Part shown: positions 1-13,600 of the stretch, in pieces
How the letters are laid out: every line of letters begins with the position of its first letter
How positions within the stretch are numbered: the stretch's first letter is position 1
DNA from: Paramacrobiotus metropolitanus
Lineage: Eukaryota > Tardigrada > Eutardigrada > Parachela > Macrobiotidae
Length of the DNA stretch: 64,000 bases
Direction of reading: 5' to 3'
NCBI RefSeq assembly: GCF_019649055.1
Contig: NW_026570286.1
Coordinates: 496,001-560,000, forward strand
Translations under genes and position numbers: made by a program
The notes under the pieces: generated by a model
The model's input: the letters and a program-made list of their open reading frames with translations, nothing else
The model's database searches: none
Told to the model about the DNA's origin: nothing

Positions 1-879
1 TTCCGCTCACACCGTGCTGCTGTCAACGAAATGTTGTAAAATGAAAAAAAAAAGATTCCATTAATCGAAATCGCGGTGGACAACGCGTGGAGAATGTCGA
101 AAATCATATTGTTCCGCAAATTGGGTCACTATGGTTAAATACGGCTTATACCTTTGAGGTGCCTGACAGATCGATAAATGAGTAGTGCATGCCGATCACT
201 GTACACAACAATCTGACCATCGATTGCCCATGTCACCATGCGCCGCACGGTTTTCGCATTCCGGAAATAAACATCTAATCACTGGTGTTAAAAATTCAGT
301 CACGGTTGGCGGTTATATAAAAGCACTCAAAAAATTCACCAAAATAGCATTTCTGCAGGCGCTGAAAAGCGAATGTTTGATAAAATATGGGTGCGGTAGC
401 GGATGAAAACGCGCCTTTGTTAAGTCACTGCCGGTAAAAAACAGATGCAAAATGATTTCAGTTACAGCAATCGTACAGTATTTACAGCGCAGAATAACAT
501 AAATGGACGCAATCACCTAATAATAATTAGAGCACATACAAAATATTGTGCGCTATCAATTACAGGCTGTATACGAAAATAAAAAATAAAACTAGCGAAA
601 CCGAAGTAAGAAACGTATTGCGAATTCTAATTGCGGTTAAAACGTCCCGATTTTTGGCCACGGTGGCGGCTTACTGGGACAAAACCCCACCACTACAACA
701 TTTAGTACCTCGTAATAGTAAGCAACTACTTGAGCAATGCTTTCAAGCGTGATTTCTTTTATTTCTAAAAAAATCTACGGTTTGCTCGCACAGCTGGTGA
801 TAAAACAAAATAAAAGTAAATATCTCAACGAAAATTTAACTCTTTATTCACAATGCCGGTAACACAGAAATCAAAGCAA
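1..879. other. No gene recognised
   Basis: AT-rich sequence with only short open frames that lack a codon pattern or splice partners. The right edge holds a reverse-strand AATAAA (843-848), which probably polyadenylates the minus-strand gene that begins its last exon at 932. Nothing else is supported here. Confidence 0.5.
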
Positions 880-3745
880 TCAAATCTTTCTATGAGCTGT
901 ACAGACACTGAGACACCACATCTTTTGCCTTACTGAATCCAGTAATAAGAAAATAGTCGCACACATATTCTATCCAAATTTTTACGATAATTTTTTTAAT
1001 AAGCTTACCAGTAGTCGAATACTGTCCCGTTAATCCCGTACGATATCGTCCCTTCTGACTATCCTTCTTCTTCCTGCTTTCCACCACATCCACCCGTTCA
1101 TCCCATTCAACGCGGGCTTTACCTTTTCCCTTCACCGCCTTCTTACTACCATTCACAACACCACTATCGACATCAACAACCGGCTCAACTGGTTGCCGCC
1201 GTGGCTGACTAACCGCCAGCCATCCGTCAGTGTCCTTGGCCGACTCAACAACACCGGCACTCAATGGACGCTGCTGCTCCACGCTGACCAGTGCCGTGCG
1301 GTGATTGGTTGTGCCGGCTGATGATGTTGGTTTAATGCGGCTCCAGCTGTCGATGGTTGGAGAGAGGGAGGCGGTGCGTACGTACGCCTGATCGTGATCC
1401 GCAGCGGGTTGAGAGCGTGAACGTGCCGCCGCTGCATTACCGCTGCCGGTAGATGGCGGCCGGTGCACGTGTGCTGTGGTCAGTGGAGCGGATGCTGCTG
1501 CTGCGGCGGCCGGTGGTGACGTGGTACGATGGAGGCGGTCGGGATAGAATACACGGTAGAGATCGGCATCCGGCACTAAGCGTACAGCTTCCGGTACGGT
1601 ATCGGGCACCGCGTTGTCAATGGGTGATTCACTGGTGAGTAGGTAAGCCGAGGGTGACTGTACAATCCCCGTATTCTGCAAAGGTGCCACAGGGTAATTA
1701 ACCTGCCGTCCTGCACGCTATTCAATAATCAATCGCAATAATGTTCTGGCGCTCTACAACTTTCGTGCAACAGCAAAAGCCATGTTCCCATCAATTGAAT
1801 CTATGTGAACTCCAAAACATAAACCAGAGAAACTATTCCACGCTACTTTTACGAGAAAAACTCAGCAGTTCCTATACCGTATTCTTTGCATAACGTCGGG
1901 ATCGCAGTTTTGTCATCGTGTTTATCCTATAAACGGCGCATTTCAACAAATAAAAATCCGTATAATATTGTATCCTTTCGGAGAGACGCACAAATGTTAA
2001 ACCAATTTCTGGGGGCGGTGCAGCAATGTGCACCAGTTTCTACTCTGTATTTGATAAATATACAGCTTACTACAGTTGACAGCATTTATACACAGCTTAC
2101 TACAGTTGTGATAAAAAGAAAACGCTAATCTAGGAAATAAAGTAAATATTTGTACAGTTTTAGCAATCATCTAACAACCTTCGCAGTAGCAAAACTAAGA
2201 AAAGAATAAGATAAAAAAAATATAAATGAAAAAACCTGTCAAAGATAACAAAAGGTATCAGCACGAAAAAACAGTAAATAAAAAAATAACGTACGCAAGC
2301 ACCAAGCGGTAACCATTCGGATCAAATATGTTAAAACCCGCTCAAAATTTATTCACCGAAAAATATTTTAATAAAAAAAAATTCTAAACTCTAGGGCAAA
2401 TTAAGATTTGTTGCTCATTGCACTCTTTTGTGCAGTTAACTGCAATTTACAACTACGCGGCGGGACCTGATGCAAGCCATCATACTACGATACGTTAATT
2501 ATCTTATGCTTACTGTTCTTTCGTTCACAGGTTAACGATAGCTGTGCAGGGTGCATAACATATATATTGTAATCTGTATGTTTCGGAAGGCTAAAAATAT
2601 AAGGGTGAATTTAGTTACAGCCCGCGAAAACAAGAGTGCCAAAGGAAACTTCGTACCGACTTCACCAAATTAGTAACTTACTGTTCGGTCACCAGGTGGC
2701 ACAACAAAATCAGGCGAGACAAAGCCGCGATCTCTTCCAACTGCACCGGTGGCTGCATTCCGCAGGCCTACAGTTTTCCGTTTATCCAGAATCTTTGGCA
2801 CATGATGATTAACATCCTCTCGTCTATAATACACTTTTCGCTTCGTCGTCTCCTCCGACTGTGAGATCATGGACTGCGTCACTCTCCTCACCGAGCGTCG
2901 TCCCGGTGACTCTTCAATGTCTCCATGCGGATAGAACGAGATCACCTACCATAATATAATATAAAAAACGGTTGCATACAATAACAAAAGAGAAATTCAA
3001 CAAAAAAACATAAAAGGAGGTAACCAAGACATACATGATGATATCTATATAACAGAATAAATGTTAAATATAAAAATCAGTTATATGAACTTATATCCAA
3101 TGATAAAGGAGAAATACATAAGGACGTAACAGAACAAAAATCAAATAAAATTCAGCACAGTACCGTTTTCGCCGGGCCTTGTGCCGGAATGACCACCTCC
3201 GTGGCAAAGGACACCGGGATCTCGGTGCACTCCGACACACTGCCGTCCGACGAGAATCCGCCCAACGAATCGCCATCCATCTGGTTGAGCCGCGGAGATT
3301 GTTCATAAAAAATCGGTGTTAAACTGGGATCATCCACGAGCACTTCATCGTCATCCAACTGCACGATCTCGCCGCCGCCATCCATATCCCAGTTGTCGGA
3401 GACCGCCTGGCCGGTATCGACCGACACTTCCGATAGGGTCGGTGTGTGGAGGGGGCGGGGTATGGTGCGGATGGTGAAGCGCGGGGAGGGTGTGTCGGTG
3501 GAGTAGATAATGACATCTTCCACCGGTTCAATGGCTCCGCTGGTGTGGAATGTGAAGGTATTTAGGTCAGGCTGGCGTGCGTTCGATAGGGGAAGATCGG
3601 CGTAGTACACCGCGGTGTGATCGGCATTATTGTGGCCGGCCATTGTATGCGCCGCGGAGAATACGAGACGCTGCTGGGCCAGCGTGCGCAGTACCTTACC
3701 GGTGGATGTTTCCAGCAGCTCCGCATCGGTCTTATACTGCTCGTC
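880..3745 (-). CDS. Unidentified, largely disordered protein; first exon not found
   Basis: I do not recognise this protein. Four exons fit in one frame: 3745-3164, 2945-2682, 1675-1009 and, less surely, a terminal exon 932-880 followed by AATAAA. They give about 521 codons. The first visible exon starts right after a TTGTAG acceptor with no ATG in the expected place, so a start exon must lie further upstream, somewhere in the gene-free 3.7-10.7 kb stretch. The N-terminal part is acidic (an aspartate run near VQLDDDEVLVDD). The middle is basic and arginine-rich. The C-terminal third has an alanine run, prolines and many Ser/Thr, and ends with a Lys-rich patch. No signal peptide, membrane segment or named domain is visible. 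The mix of charge blocks suggests a nuclear or cytoskeletal scaffold, but that is only a guess. If the donor at 1009 is not used, the frame runs on to a stop near 890. Confidence 0.6.
2062..2108. repeat. Short direct repeat, 17 bp, 30-bp period
   Basis: The 17-mer ACAGCTTACTACAGTTG occurs at 2062-2078 and again at 2092-2108, inside the intron between exons 1675-1009 and 2945-2682 of the unidentified gene. It is a local duplication with no visible function. Confidence 0.8.
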
Positions 3746-6700
3746 CTACAAAAGAACATTCACCATAAAGTTTTCAAAAAACGAAACTGAAAGTATACAT
3801 TTGCATAATTTCCACCATGTACAGTACCATAAATTCGTATGTGATGCGCTATGCAAATGCGCTACGAATTAGCTGAGTATACAAAAGTTGTTATGTACAG
3901 AAAAGTGAGAAACAAACTACAAACTGCAGTGAAAGAAATATCGGTAAACTCAATTTGAATTAAATATTCATTTATATTCGAAAAAAATGGAATCGGTGAT
4001 ACAGCTACGAGCAAAAATTAAAAACAAAAAACCGGAATCGGATCAAACGGTACAAAAAGGCGTAACTTCAAAAGATAACAAAACTAAAAAAATTGAAATT
4101 ACTATGCAAAGTACTGTATAAAACGGATGGAAGCAGCTGGAGATAAAAGTATCAGAATGTGCCAGTGCATTTAGGTCCACTGGGATGACAATCGAAAATA
4201 CGTAATTACCAAGAAAACTGTCGCTAAGTGGATCCTTCAAGCAAAATTATCCCCGTTTTATGTAGAAAAGATAAAATACTTATGCCGGTAATGCAATCAA
4301 TACGAGATCACTTCCAGCCCTGGCAATCGATCGCAGTTCGCAACCCCTTTAATCTTTCGATCATAACGCGGCCATATTTCACTGGCCGTATATTAAGATT
4401 ATAAAAGTCGTCATTCGATTTTTTCCAGACTGCAAAATCCACAAGTTCTCATGCCACCGCATGCCACTAACTGATATTACGTAACAATACAGCTACTCGT
4501 ACACCTTAAAAATTGGACATAAATCCATTGAGGTTCAAGTAGCGTAACCACCAAACTATGCATTAGCTGTTCACATTGGCCAGATTATCCAGCGCACACT
4601 TGTGACAAAACTGGTATTTTTTCTCCTTAGTACAAATATGCACACTTGTCACTCGTTAATTCAGCACATCCACGGCGTCTTAGCACTTATTAGCTTTTCT
4701 TACTAATAATTTTCGCACTAATTGACACTCTGAATAGTAAAGAGATATTTCCGGTGCAAAAAGTTACATATGCCAGTTGTCACAGAACCGTTATGAGAAT
4801 ATGCACACACTGACCGAAAAGTGTCAGATTCCCTCCTAATCAAAAAAACGATACGAGAAAAACCTGCAACGACCGGCACAGATGACCGGCGTGCTGTCGG
4901 AAAAATCAATCTTAATTAACAGTGATTTTTATACAGCAGTGAATTAAAAAAGCTTCCACTACTTGAGCATTGTTCTACTAACCACAATATCATGTTGCAA
5001 CCGACTTAATCACCGCTTTTCGCACCCTACCTCGTAAGTTATGGCACGTGGCCGTAAATATTTACGATTTCAGCAATAATGCACCTGTGTAAACAAATAC
5101 CGGAAACTTATTGTCTTCAGTAAGAACATGTTATGAAAATTATTACGCATAGTAAAGTCGGAATATTCATTAGTCAACAGCTGGCCGTTACGACCATACC
5201 ACACGATATAATTCATACTGCACTTTAGATCAGCTACAGCACACAATCATACCGGCTGCAACACCGACTTTTATAAAGGGATCACTTTTTCAACAACGAA
5301 AATTTTTTGAGACTCTAAGATTCGAAGTTTATTACCAAAAAAGCATGGCGATATAAAGTGCAAATTTAATTTTCTCCTGGACACTTTTTCAAGAAACCAA
5401 CAAACTACTTATAAGAACAAACCAAAATTTCAAATCAAGGAAATTTGGTTGTTAAAACGAATAAATATACTTCTATGCATATACAACAAGGTCTGGAATC
5501 ACAGATAGTAATAAAAACCAAGAAAAAATCGGTTACCGTTTCAGATCAGTGGATCTGATATGGGATACAAAAGGCAATAAATCCCCCAAAAAAGAAACAG
5601 TACCAATCCCATGAACTTCCGCTTTCTCACTGCATAACAATGCAATAAAACAGCATCCGATCACAATGCGCGATCAGCGTAAATTTATTTACACTTACTT
5701 TTTTGCGAAATTTTAAATCATGAAAATTAAGCTGTCAAAATTACAACAAAATCTGGATCACGGATATTAATAAAAAGTATGAAAAAATGTGTTACCGTTT
5801 CGCGTCAGTGGATCTGATACGGGATAGTAAAAGCAATAAATCCCCCCAAAAAAGAAACAATAGCAATCCCATAAACTATCGCTTTCCCACTGCACAACAA
5901 TGCCATAAAACAACATCCGATAACAATGCGCCATCAGCGTCTCTCCCACGAGTGACATACAAAAACGCCCATTTCTAAACAGACCGCTACAAACCCCCAG
6001 CGGCACGCAGCCGAGGAAAAAAACCCGTCTAACTAGCAGTGCGTTGCCGCTGATTATGTGGTTACATTTCTCAGCGCCACCACCGGGTTAACCACAAACC
6101 CCTCTCACCTCACCTGCAAACAAGCCTCATTTTCTTGGACACACTCATCAACATGTAATCCGCAATAACGGCACTCGTATCCATCACAGATCCCCGCCGG
6201 TCGCATGCAGGTCGTTAGTGTCATGGTTCACTGGATGTGTACGGCGAATTAGCAGCGCGTACGCCCCCGCATGTCTCCTGCCTGGCTACCCTGTACACAC
6301 ATCGACAAGAAACCGCTTAAGCAATTGACCAACAATTACACTAACCACCACAACAGCAAAAAACACTCCCTCTTGAAATAATCGGCGCGTTAAAAGTGAA
6401 TGGTAATTAGCTAACCCTAATGCAGTGCCGACGGTGTGGATAGTGTCGTTTCGAGTATGCCACTTCCGCTGGACATTGGAGCTTCAATGCCGCGCTCGCG
6501 CGTCGATGGATTCCGTAATCTGCGCTGTGTGCTGCGCTGCCGGTGGAGAAAGTATTGCTGTAATCAGCAGAAAACCTTTAAGGTATTATAAAGGTACACG
6601 TAAAAAGAATCTCATGCTTGAACTGTCAGCGCCGATGCCATGGGATGCTTTTATTTGTTATGTGTTCTTCGTGCATTGCGAAATTACGCTTACGACAACA

Positions 6701-9700
6701 GTTTCAGTTGCCGGCAATCGGAGGAAATATAATCACATCAACGGAAATCCTAGAGCATGTTTGACTAGAATGCGACAATTTGATTGGCTTCGAATAGGGG
6801 AGCAAATAGTCTATTAATCCAACAATTTGTACTTACCACGAGTATTTTGTACAACAAGAGGTTTACACACAAATGCAGCCTTTCACAAGGTGATGTCTCT
6901 TAAACCATTCATAAAAAAGTTCATAATAATAGTTGGTTCATAATACCATATATAAATTTCTTTATGAACAAGTTAAACTGATTCGATGACTGGTAATAGT
7001 GTGAAGTGATTACCGATTTCCAGAAAAAACAAGGGAGCAAAGCAAACTTGTACAGTTCAAAACGGAACATGGTAAACCCTTTATAAATGCTTTCCAAAAC
7101 TTTACGCTCTCAAATTAGATCTAACTGTGACATACAGATATGAAATTATGTACGTCTGCTTAAATCACCGAATTACTGCTTCTAACACCACAAAATTTTA
7201 CACTTTATTTGACTTAAATTATATTTTACTCAGAATTACAAAATGTGTTTCATCTAAAAATTACAAATTGTATATTTTTAAAAAGTAATCACAATTATTA
7301 CATTAATTCATATACTGTAATTCATCACAAGTTATTCTGATTTCAAGCAAAGCAAAGGTACGGTTTTATTTAATTCCACATATTTCTGCGATTAATCAGT
7401 ACACACTCACAGAAAGTATTATCAATGCACATCATAAATAAAAATTTCAAATCAACGCCACCTCACCTCGACACAGGCAGATACGGAAACCAAAGACGTA
7501 ATCCAAAAAATCCTCCGTAAAAATATCCGCCGTCTTCCGCGGAGCGCGTGCACTTAACTATGATGGACAGAGATTGTGGTCAGTTGTGTGGTGCGATTAA
7601 GTGACATATTTCCACTGGCTAACAACAGACTAACTAGCCAATCAAGTACCCTTGAACTATGTCACACAACAGCCACCAACATTAAGTAGCCCATAAAGTG
7701 TAACAACACTATTGTTGAGCAGCATTGTTTTCGAGGACGAAACGACACCGACTGACAACTGTAGCGAATCTGCTTCTCAAGAATTACCGACCCATCGATA
7801 CCGCATCTGCCGATCGCTCGTACTGCAATAACGCCGGCAAATGTTTTCTCACAGTCAGCGGTACATAGATCTGCTTTTTGACAGATACAAATAGGTACGC
7901 GTTGTGGTCACGCTTTCAGTTAAGTATTTTCTACATCCTATAACATTTAAGAATTCCAACTAATTCTAACTACTAACTACTTTGTAACTTGTACGCAACA
8001 TAGCAAAATAAAGTAGCACAACAACAATAGTTCGAAAGTCAAATAAAATCAAGTTTCGCTTTCGTACATGCTGGGTTATGCAAAATAAAGAAATAAGTTT
8101 CTTACTGCGATATACGTTGCGAATATTTGTACATTATGCTGAAGTTTTTGTTCAACACGGCAACATATTATGTACGAATTATGACAATAGTACAATGTAA
8201 GTATTAACAGTGATACTCAACTGGTTAGTTAATGAATTAGATTACAAGTTACGTTCCACCAAAATAATGAAGAGGTATTAATACCATACTGCAAGCCGCA
8301 AGGTGATCTGGACAACATCAAAATTAAATTTCGTTGGTATTATTGGCGGCCCATTTTATTGTCAGATCACTTGTATGAGCCAGCCATCCACTAAAGTGTT
8401 AACAGTCTACAAGTTTCCCGTTATCTCATATCTATATAAGCGTTTTAATTTTAGCATTCGTATAATATAATACATGTACACCATAAAAAAATCCCATGGT
8501 CGTTATTTAATTAATATCAGAATCGTGTAGAATCAATATCAGTCGGACGCCCAGTGAAGTCATCAATATCAATTATCAATTAATCACCACGATGCTTCAT
8601 TACTCTATACAAAGTACGCGTATACTCTTATGCGAAAGAGTCTTAATACTGTATAGCATGTATTAGCAACTCATTTTCCGCCCTGTTTATTCTCCAACTG
8701 TTTCACCTGCAGGCGATCATTGATACAAAAAAAATAGAACCGAAATGTTCGTAGTACCGCGCACGGATTACGTCAACGTTAACAGCAGCATTACCAGAGC
8801 AGTCGTCATTGTATTGTGCTTACTGAAAATAAATACCAAAGATTAAGTTGATATCAACTTTTAAGTTTGGATTGGTACAATCAAACCTATAGAAAAATAA
8901 AACTGTCTACGAAAACTATGTAGCTTAACGAGTAACCTACTCTTACAGGTATTCGCAGTCCTCATCAGTTTATTTATTGCTCACAAGTTCTAAAAAAACT
9001 ATCCAAAAACTATCCAAAACTATATCCCCACTGAATACCATGCAAATAGTCTTCTGACAACAAGCAATCATGCAGCGGTTACTTAATTAATGTGTACGTA
9101 AATGCTTGTTTCCGTGTTTATTAATGTAAAACACTTGCTTCACTACTGTACTTCATCCAGGCGTTTTAATCACTCTTTTTGCAACAAGAAATTCGACTCA
9201 GTTATTCTCAATATTGCATCCATTCCGAAGAGATTCGAAGTCTCTTCGGGAAAAAATTCAGAACCGTATAACAGTCTCACATTACTACCCTATGCGGCAT
9301 CCTCTCCAGTTTTGCACCTATTTCAACACTGCGTTGTACACCAACTATTAACACGGGCAAACAATAATTCTATTGCCGTAAAATCTGATAAGAAATTTCT
9401 GTCAAAGCTAGTTATCGAAGCTTAAAAAATAGCACATACCGTTGCATTTTCTGCCGCAGCCGTTTCTTGGGAAAACGGTACAGATAAATAAGTTAAGTTT
9501 CTTCACGAATTCCGTACGCCGCCCAGCCCACAGCGGACATGATACCGCATAATTAAAATAATAAGAACCTGATATCCACTAATTCTAGTCCAATGATTCT
9601 GTCATAATCCATGTGGTGCACACACAATCCAGACGCGGTTATTACACACGTCGATAATGGTATAAGAAACAATAATTTACGCTACAAGTATTCTGTACAG

Positions 9701-10661
9701 GTACATTGGCAGCGCGACACATGGCGGCTTATGTAATCTCATGATTTACACAGACAAGAAAAAATGCAATTCACCTGATCAATAAATAGTACCGGTATTT
9801 TCGCCTCAATTGACTATTACAGGCTTTTAAGAATTCGATGCCGCTAATTTGCCGTTGATTCAGCACGAGGAGAGTGAAAAGATATATCGAGACTATTTGA
9901 TGTCTATTTATTCGGTAGCAAGTCTTAATACGTAATACCTTTACTCCAGATCTTGTGAACCGCCGCTAAACACGAGCCCGAAAATGTCAGTCGAGATTAA
10001 ACAAACACACAGACATGTATGGCAAGTACAAGATTAAATTACCGAATAAAAAACTGATATTCTCCTACTCGTAGAGCCAAAGGGCGCCTTTGTAAACGTG
10101 CATAGGTTTTAATATGGACGAAAAACTTACAAAAGAAAATTAGAAACCCACTTCTTATACCAGAAAGCCTTGAATTGCTAACCATTGTATTATTTACTTA
10201 ATCATTCCTTAAGTTTCCCTTCATCATTTAATTCTAATGCTCAGTTTTAAACGTAAGTACATACACTTTGCACTTAGTTCTGTACTATCGCTTCAGTTTT
10301 TTACTATACTACAATACTAGTAATGCAAATCTCGCTCGACCGAAAATTCGATCGTTCGTCATTTATTACATCTGATTACACCATACGCAGGTAAAATTCG
10401 CAATAAAAACCAGAGACCCATAATGAGCAAACAAGATTCACCGAAAAATTCACGGAATGTTGGCAACACTAAAAAGGCACAAAGTAAAAAGGCCACAAAA
10501 TAACTCTCTATGCAGAATCACCAGGTAATCGATAGCACCGCTGCCCGCTTATGACAACACGACCCCGTGAGTGCCGCGCCGGCCACAAACGGACCACAAT
10601 CCAAACAGCAACAAATTAATCAACCATGGTTCTGTGAAACTGTGTCCATTTGTGTGTGTGC
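3746..10661. other. Long gene-free stretch
   Basis: Nearly 7 kb without a recognisable coding exon. Open frames such as 6425-6817 (+) and 9102-9425 (+) have atypical composition and no splice partners, so I left them out. The stretch must contain the missing first exon and promoter of the minus-strand gene ending at 3745, and the 3' untranslated region of the GalNAc-transferase (stop at 10662). The only structure I see is the duplication at 5481-5940. Dispersed runs of A and T fit intronic or intergenic DNA. Confidence 0.6.
5481..5940. repeat. Tandem duplication of a ~200-bp segment
   Basis: The segment 5481-5680 and the segment 5740-5940 align along their whole length, with roughly four of five bases identical. 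Both contain GTTACCGTTTC, CAGTGGATCTGATA and AAAAAAGAAACA in the same order, and both end in ATCAGCGT. A ~60-base spacer separates them. No coding potential is shared. This is a diverged local duplication or two copies of a short interspersed repeat. Confidence 0.85.
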
Positions 10662-13600
10662 TCATTCATAATGATCAAAGGTCCATTTCTGCGTGTCAGA
10701 TCCCGAGCACTTTTTGACAACGACATCACCGGCGTTCGACACCCCCTCCACATCTAAACAGAGTCCCGTGGCTGGGTGCTTCATCTCACCGCCCTAGTAC
10801 ACACACAGCGTGTTACAGTTGCATTATGCAGTGACACTTATCCAGGTAAATATTTTCAGAAGCGGCCACAACACCACACGAGCGAGCCAGCAGGCATAAG
10901 CCAATAAACAGCAGCGAGAGACTCCACGCAAAGCGGCGTTAAAATCACATTTGTAATCAATTAGGTAGTCAACGATTTGCACAACCACAAAGTCAACACG
11001 GGAGCAAGCGTTGCGACCCTGCGATTTGCTCAATCAACGATAAAAGCAGTTATCAGAAGTATACCCGAAATATAATATCAATCTCTTCCCACACGATAAG
11101 ATCTACAAGCAATATCGCAAAAAAAAAGAATAGCCCCGAAAATCAAACTTAAAATAGTATTAACAAATAACAATTAGCAGTCCACTTGTGCTAAGCAGGA
11201 TGATTCAGTAGGCATTTGTATTACATCCAATGTTCTACGTCATAAACACCAACGTACTGAAGCGATTAAGCTTATGAGTGCACTCGTGAAGCAGAACTCT
11301 ATTGTCCAGCACTAGCGCTACCATGGTAGTTTATATTATCGCAATATCGCTTACCTTCACATGTGTCCACTTTTGTGACTCCATCTTATGGCACGGATAC
11401 ATTTTCACAACTTCCCCATCCCGCGCATGCTTTGTTACATCCGCACAATTTTCCTCCCGCCTTAACTGGCCATCTTTACTTAACGAAAATAACTGCAAGA
11501 ATCAACACACATTCCTAGCAGGCACGAAACAAGAGAATCAAATACTAGTACACAGAACCCCAATATTATTTCAAAAGTTAAATTTTTTTTGCGTTTCAGT
11601 GCGACAGTACCTGTGCGGAAGACTTTCCCTGACAATGGTACACTCCAATATTCAACGTTAACTTCTCGTCCTTGCCCAGCATATCCAAACAAAACCCTGA
11701 TTTGTCGTTTTTTAACTGAAAACGATACGAGCACAGCGTTCTCGATACAACAGTCGTTCAACACAAATTCTCACAGTGCGGCTTACTTGGCCAAACCCTT
11801 GCACTCCTTCATCTGGAATGAATTTTTCCGGATACACATTATCCAAATACCACTTGAAATCGTGGCATTTTAGTTTCTCTCGCAAAGCTTTCCTTTCCGA
11901 AATATCTCCGATGTCTTTTTTCTACAATGTAGAAATCTATATTAATCATAATTTACTATTCAATGGAAAATGCGAAGGCATGTCAAACAGGCGAGTGCGG
12001 AGGCGACAACAAACTAACTAATCGGGCTAACCTCGAGTTCTTGTCGGTGCAAGTAAAACAGCCTCTTGTACCCATCCATCCAGACCTCAGCTAACCGCGC
12101 CGAATTAATTCCATGTGTATCTTTATTCGGTGTGCCGTCGCGTCCCGTGAATGTATACGGATGACTTGCTCTGAAAACTGGACACAACGACTTATGCAAA
12201 TACCTTTCCCTTCGCCAAATGCTAGATGCAAACTTACTGTGTCCAACACGGGAACACGGAAGAAACTCCAAAGTTCCATGGCACATCCAATTCTAATACA
12301 AAAAACGGTTATTGCAAATCACAGTACACACATATAGAATAAAATAACTTACTCGGAAAGAGATTTCCAGATTTTCTCCTACAAAGATGCCACCAATCAT
12401 TGCAAACTGTCAGAAGACCGGCAATCTGTTTTACCAACCTCCCCAAACGTCCATCCCTTCGTCGTACGCTCCCACTTCAAAAAACCACTTTCTATCAGCT
12501 GCAAAGAGCCCACCAGCCATTGTTGGACTTCTGCAGACATAAACAAAATTAGTTTAGACCAATGTAACATAATAATATAAAAATCTGGATCAAAGAGTGT
12601 ACAGGCAATAGGTAACCTGATGGGATCAGTTGACTTTCTCCCTGGGACGTCTTTAACCCCTTCCCATGAGAAATGCAGGCTCCAGCTGAAGCCACCTGAT
12701 GCGCTTCCACCGTTTAGGGAATATCTTAACGCATGATCATCTATCGCATCCACCATGGGACAAATCATGGTACGGGGATTGTCTTTTATACGTTGCAAAA
12801 TTGGTTCTAACCTACAAAAACTCCATGCTATTTTTGTTTCCTTACGAGATTGTGAATTTGTGGTGATCTAATTTTATATTACAGATGTACATTTTTGAAG
12901 GATCCCACCCCTAGGGAAGTCGAGCCACCCAACTGTTCCAACCCTTTTAAGCCAACTCTTTGATCCAGAAGTCAATTTAACCATAAAAAATACCGGTAAG
13001 GTTCCACATTAGATTTCCGCCGTTTGTTCTCAGCGGCTTGCATGCTAACCCATTTAAAATGTAACGACCACCAGAATCCACCGCTAGAACCATGTCCGGT
13101 ACTGGAGTAGGTCAAAGAATGGTCACTAATTACGTCAATCATGGGACAGATCATGGTCTGGGGACTTTCCTTTATACGTTGCAAAATTGGTTCTAACCTA
13201 CAAAAATTAGTTGAGCAATGATTATTCTCAAGTTTTGTAACGTTTCACCCATGAGAAAAACACTGTCATGCAATTAATTGATGAGTTCAATTTCTGCTGC
13301 TGCCCTCGAATCAACAGGTCCCATTCACCCAAACCAAGTTTCACTCTTTGATCCAGAAAATTTGCATGACTATTAATCACAAAATACCTATACGGCTCGA
13401 TATCAGATTTCCGTTGGTTCTGCGGACTGGCTTGCAAATAAACCCATTTAAAATGTAACGACCACCAAAATCCACCCACACCACTGTTTCCGGTACTGGC
13501 GTAGTTCAGAGAGTGATCGCTAATTACATCAATCATGGGACATATCATAGTATGTGGACTTTCTTTAATACGTTGCAAAATCGGCTCTAACCTATAAAAA

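Noticed and set aside
6425-6817. 130-codon plus-strand frame
   Set aside because: Composition unlike the real genes here, no splice partners, no domain, in a long gene-free stretch.
9102-9425. 107-codon plus-strand frame
   Set aside because: No recognisable protein pattern or supporting signals.
11180-11330. Candidate last GALNT exon right after 11355
   Set aside because: Phase and lectin motif do not fit; the exon 10793-10662 carries a complete third lectin repeat with a stop and correct phase.
12360-12400. Apparent [16 protein letters not shown] exon in GALNT lacking a conserved 20-residue block
   Set aside because: The missing block is present in exon 12530-12439, and the acceptor TTTGTAG at 12379-12385 gives the exact family sequence. 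MIGGIF is a coincidence within the intron end.
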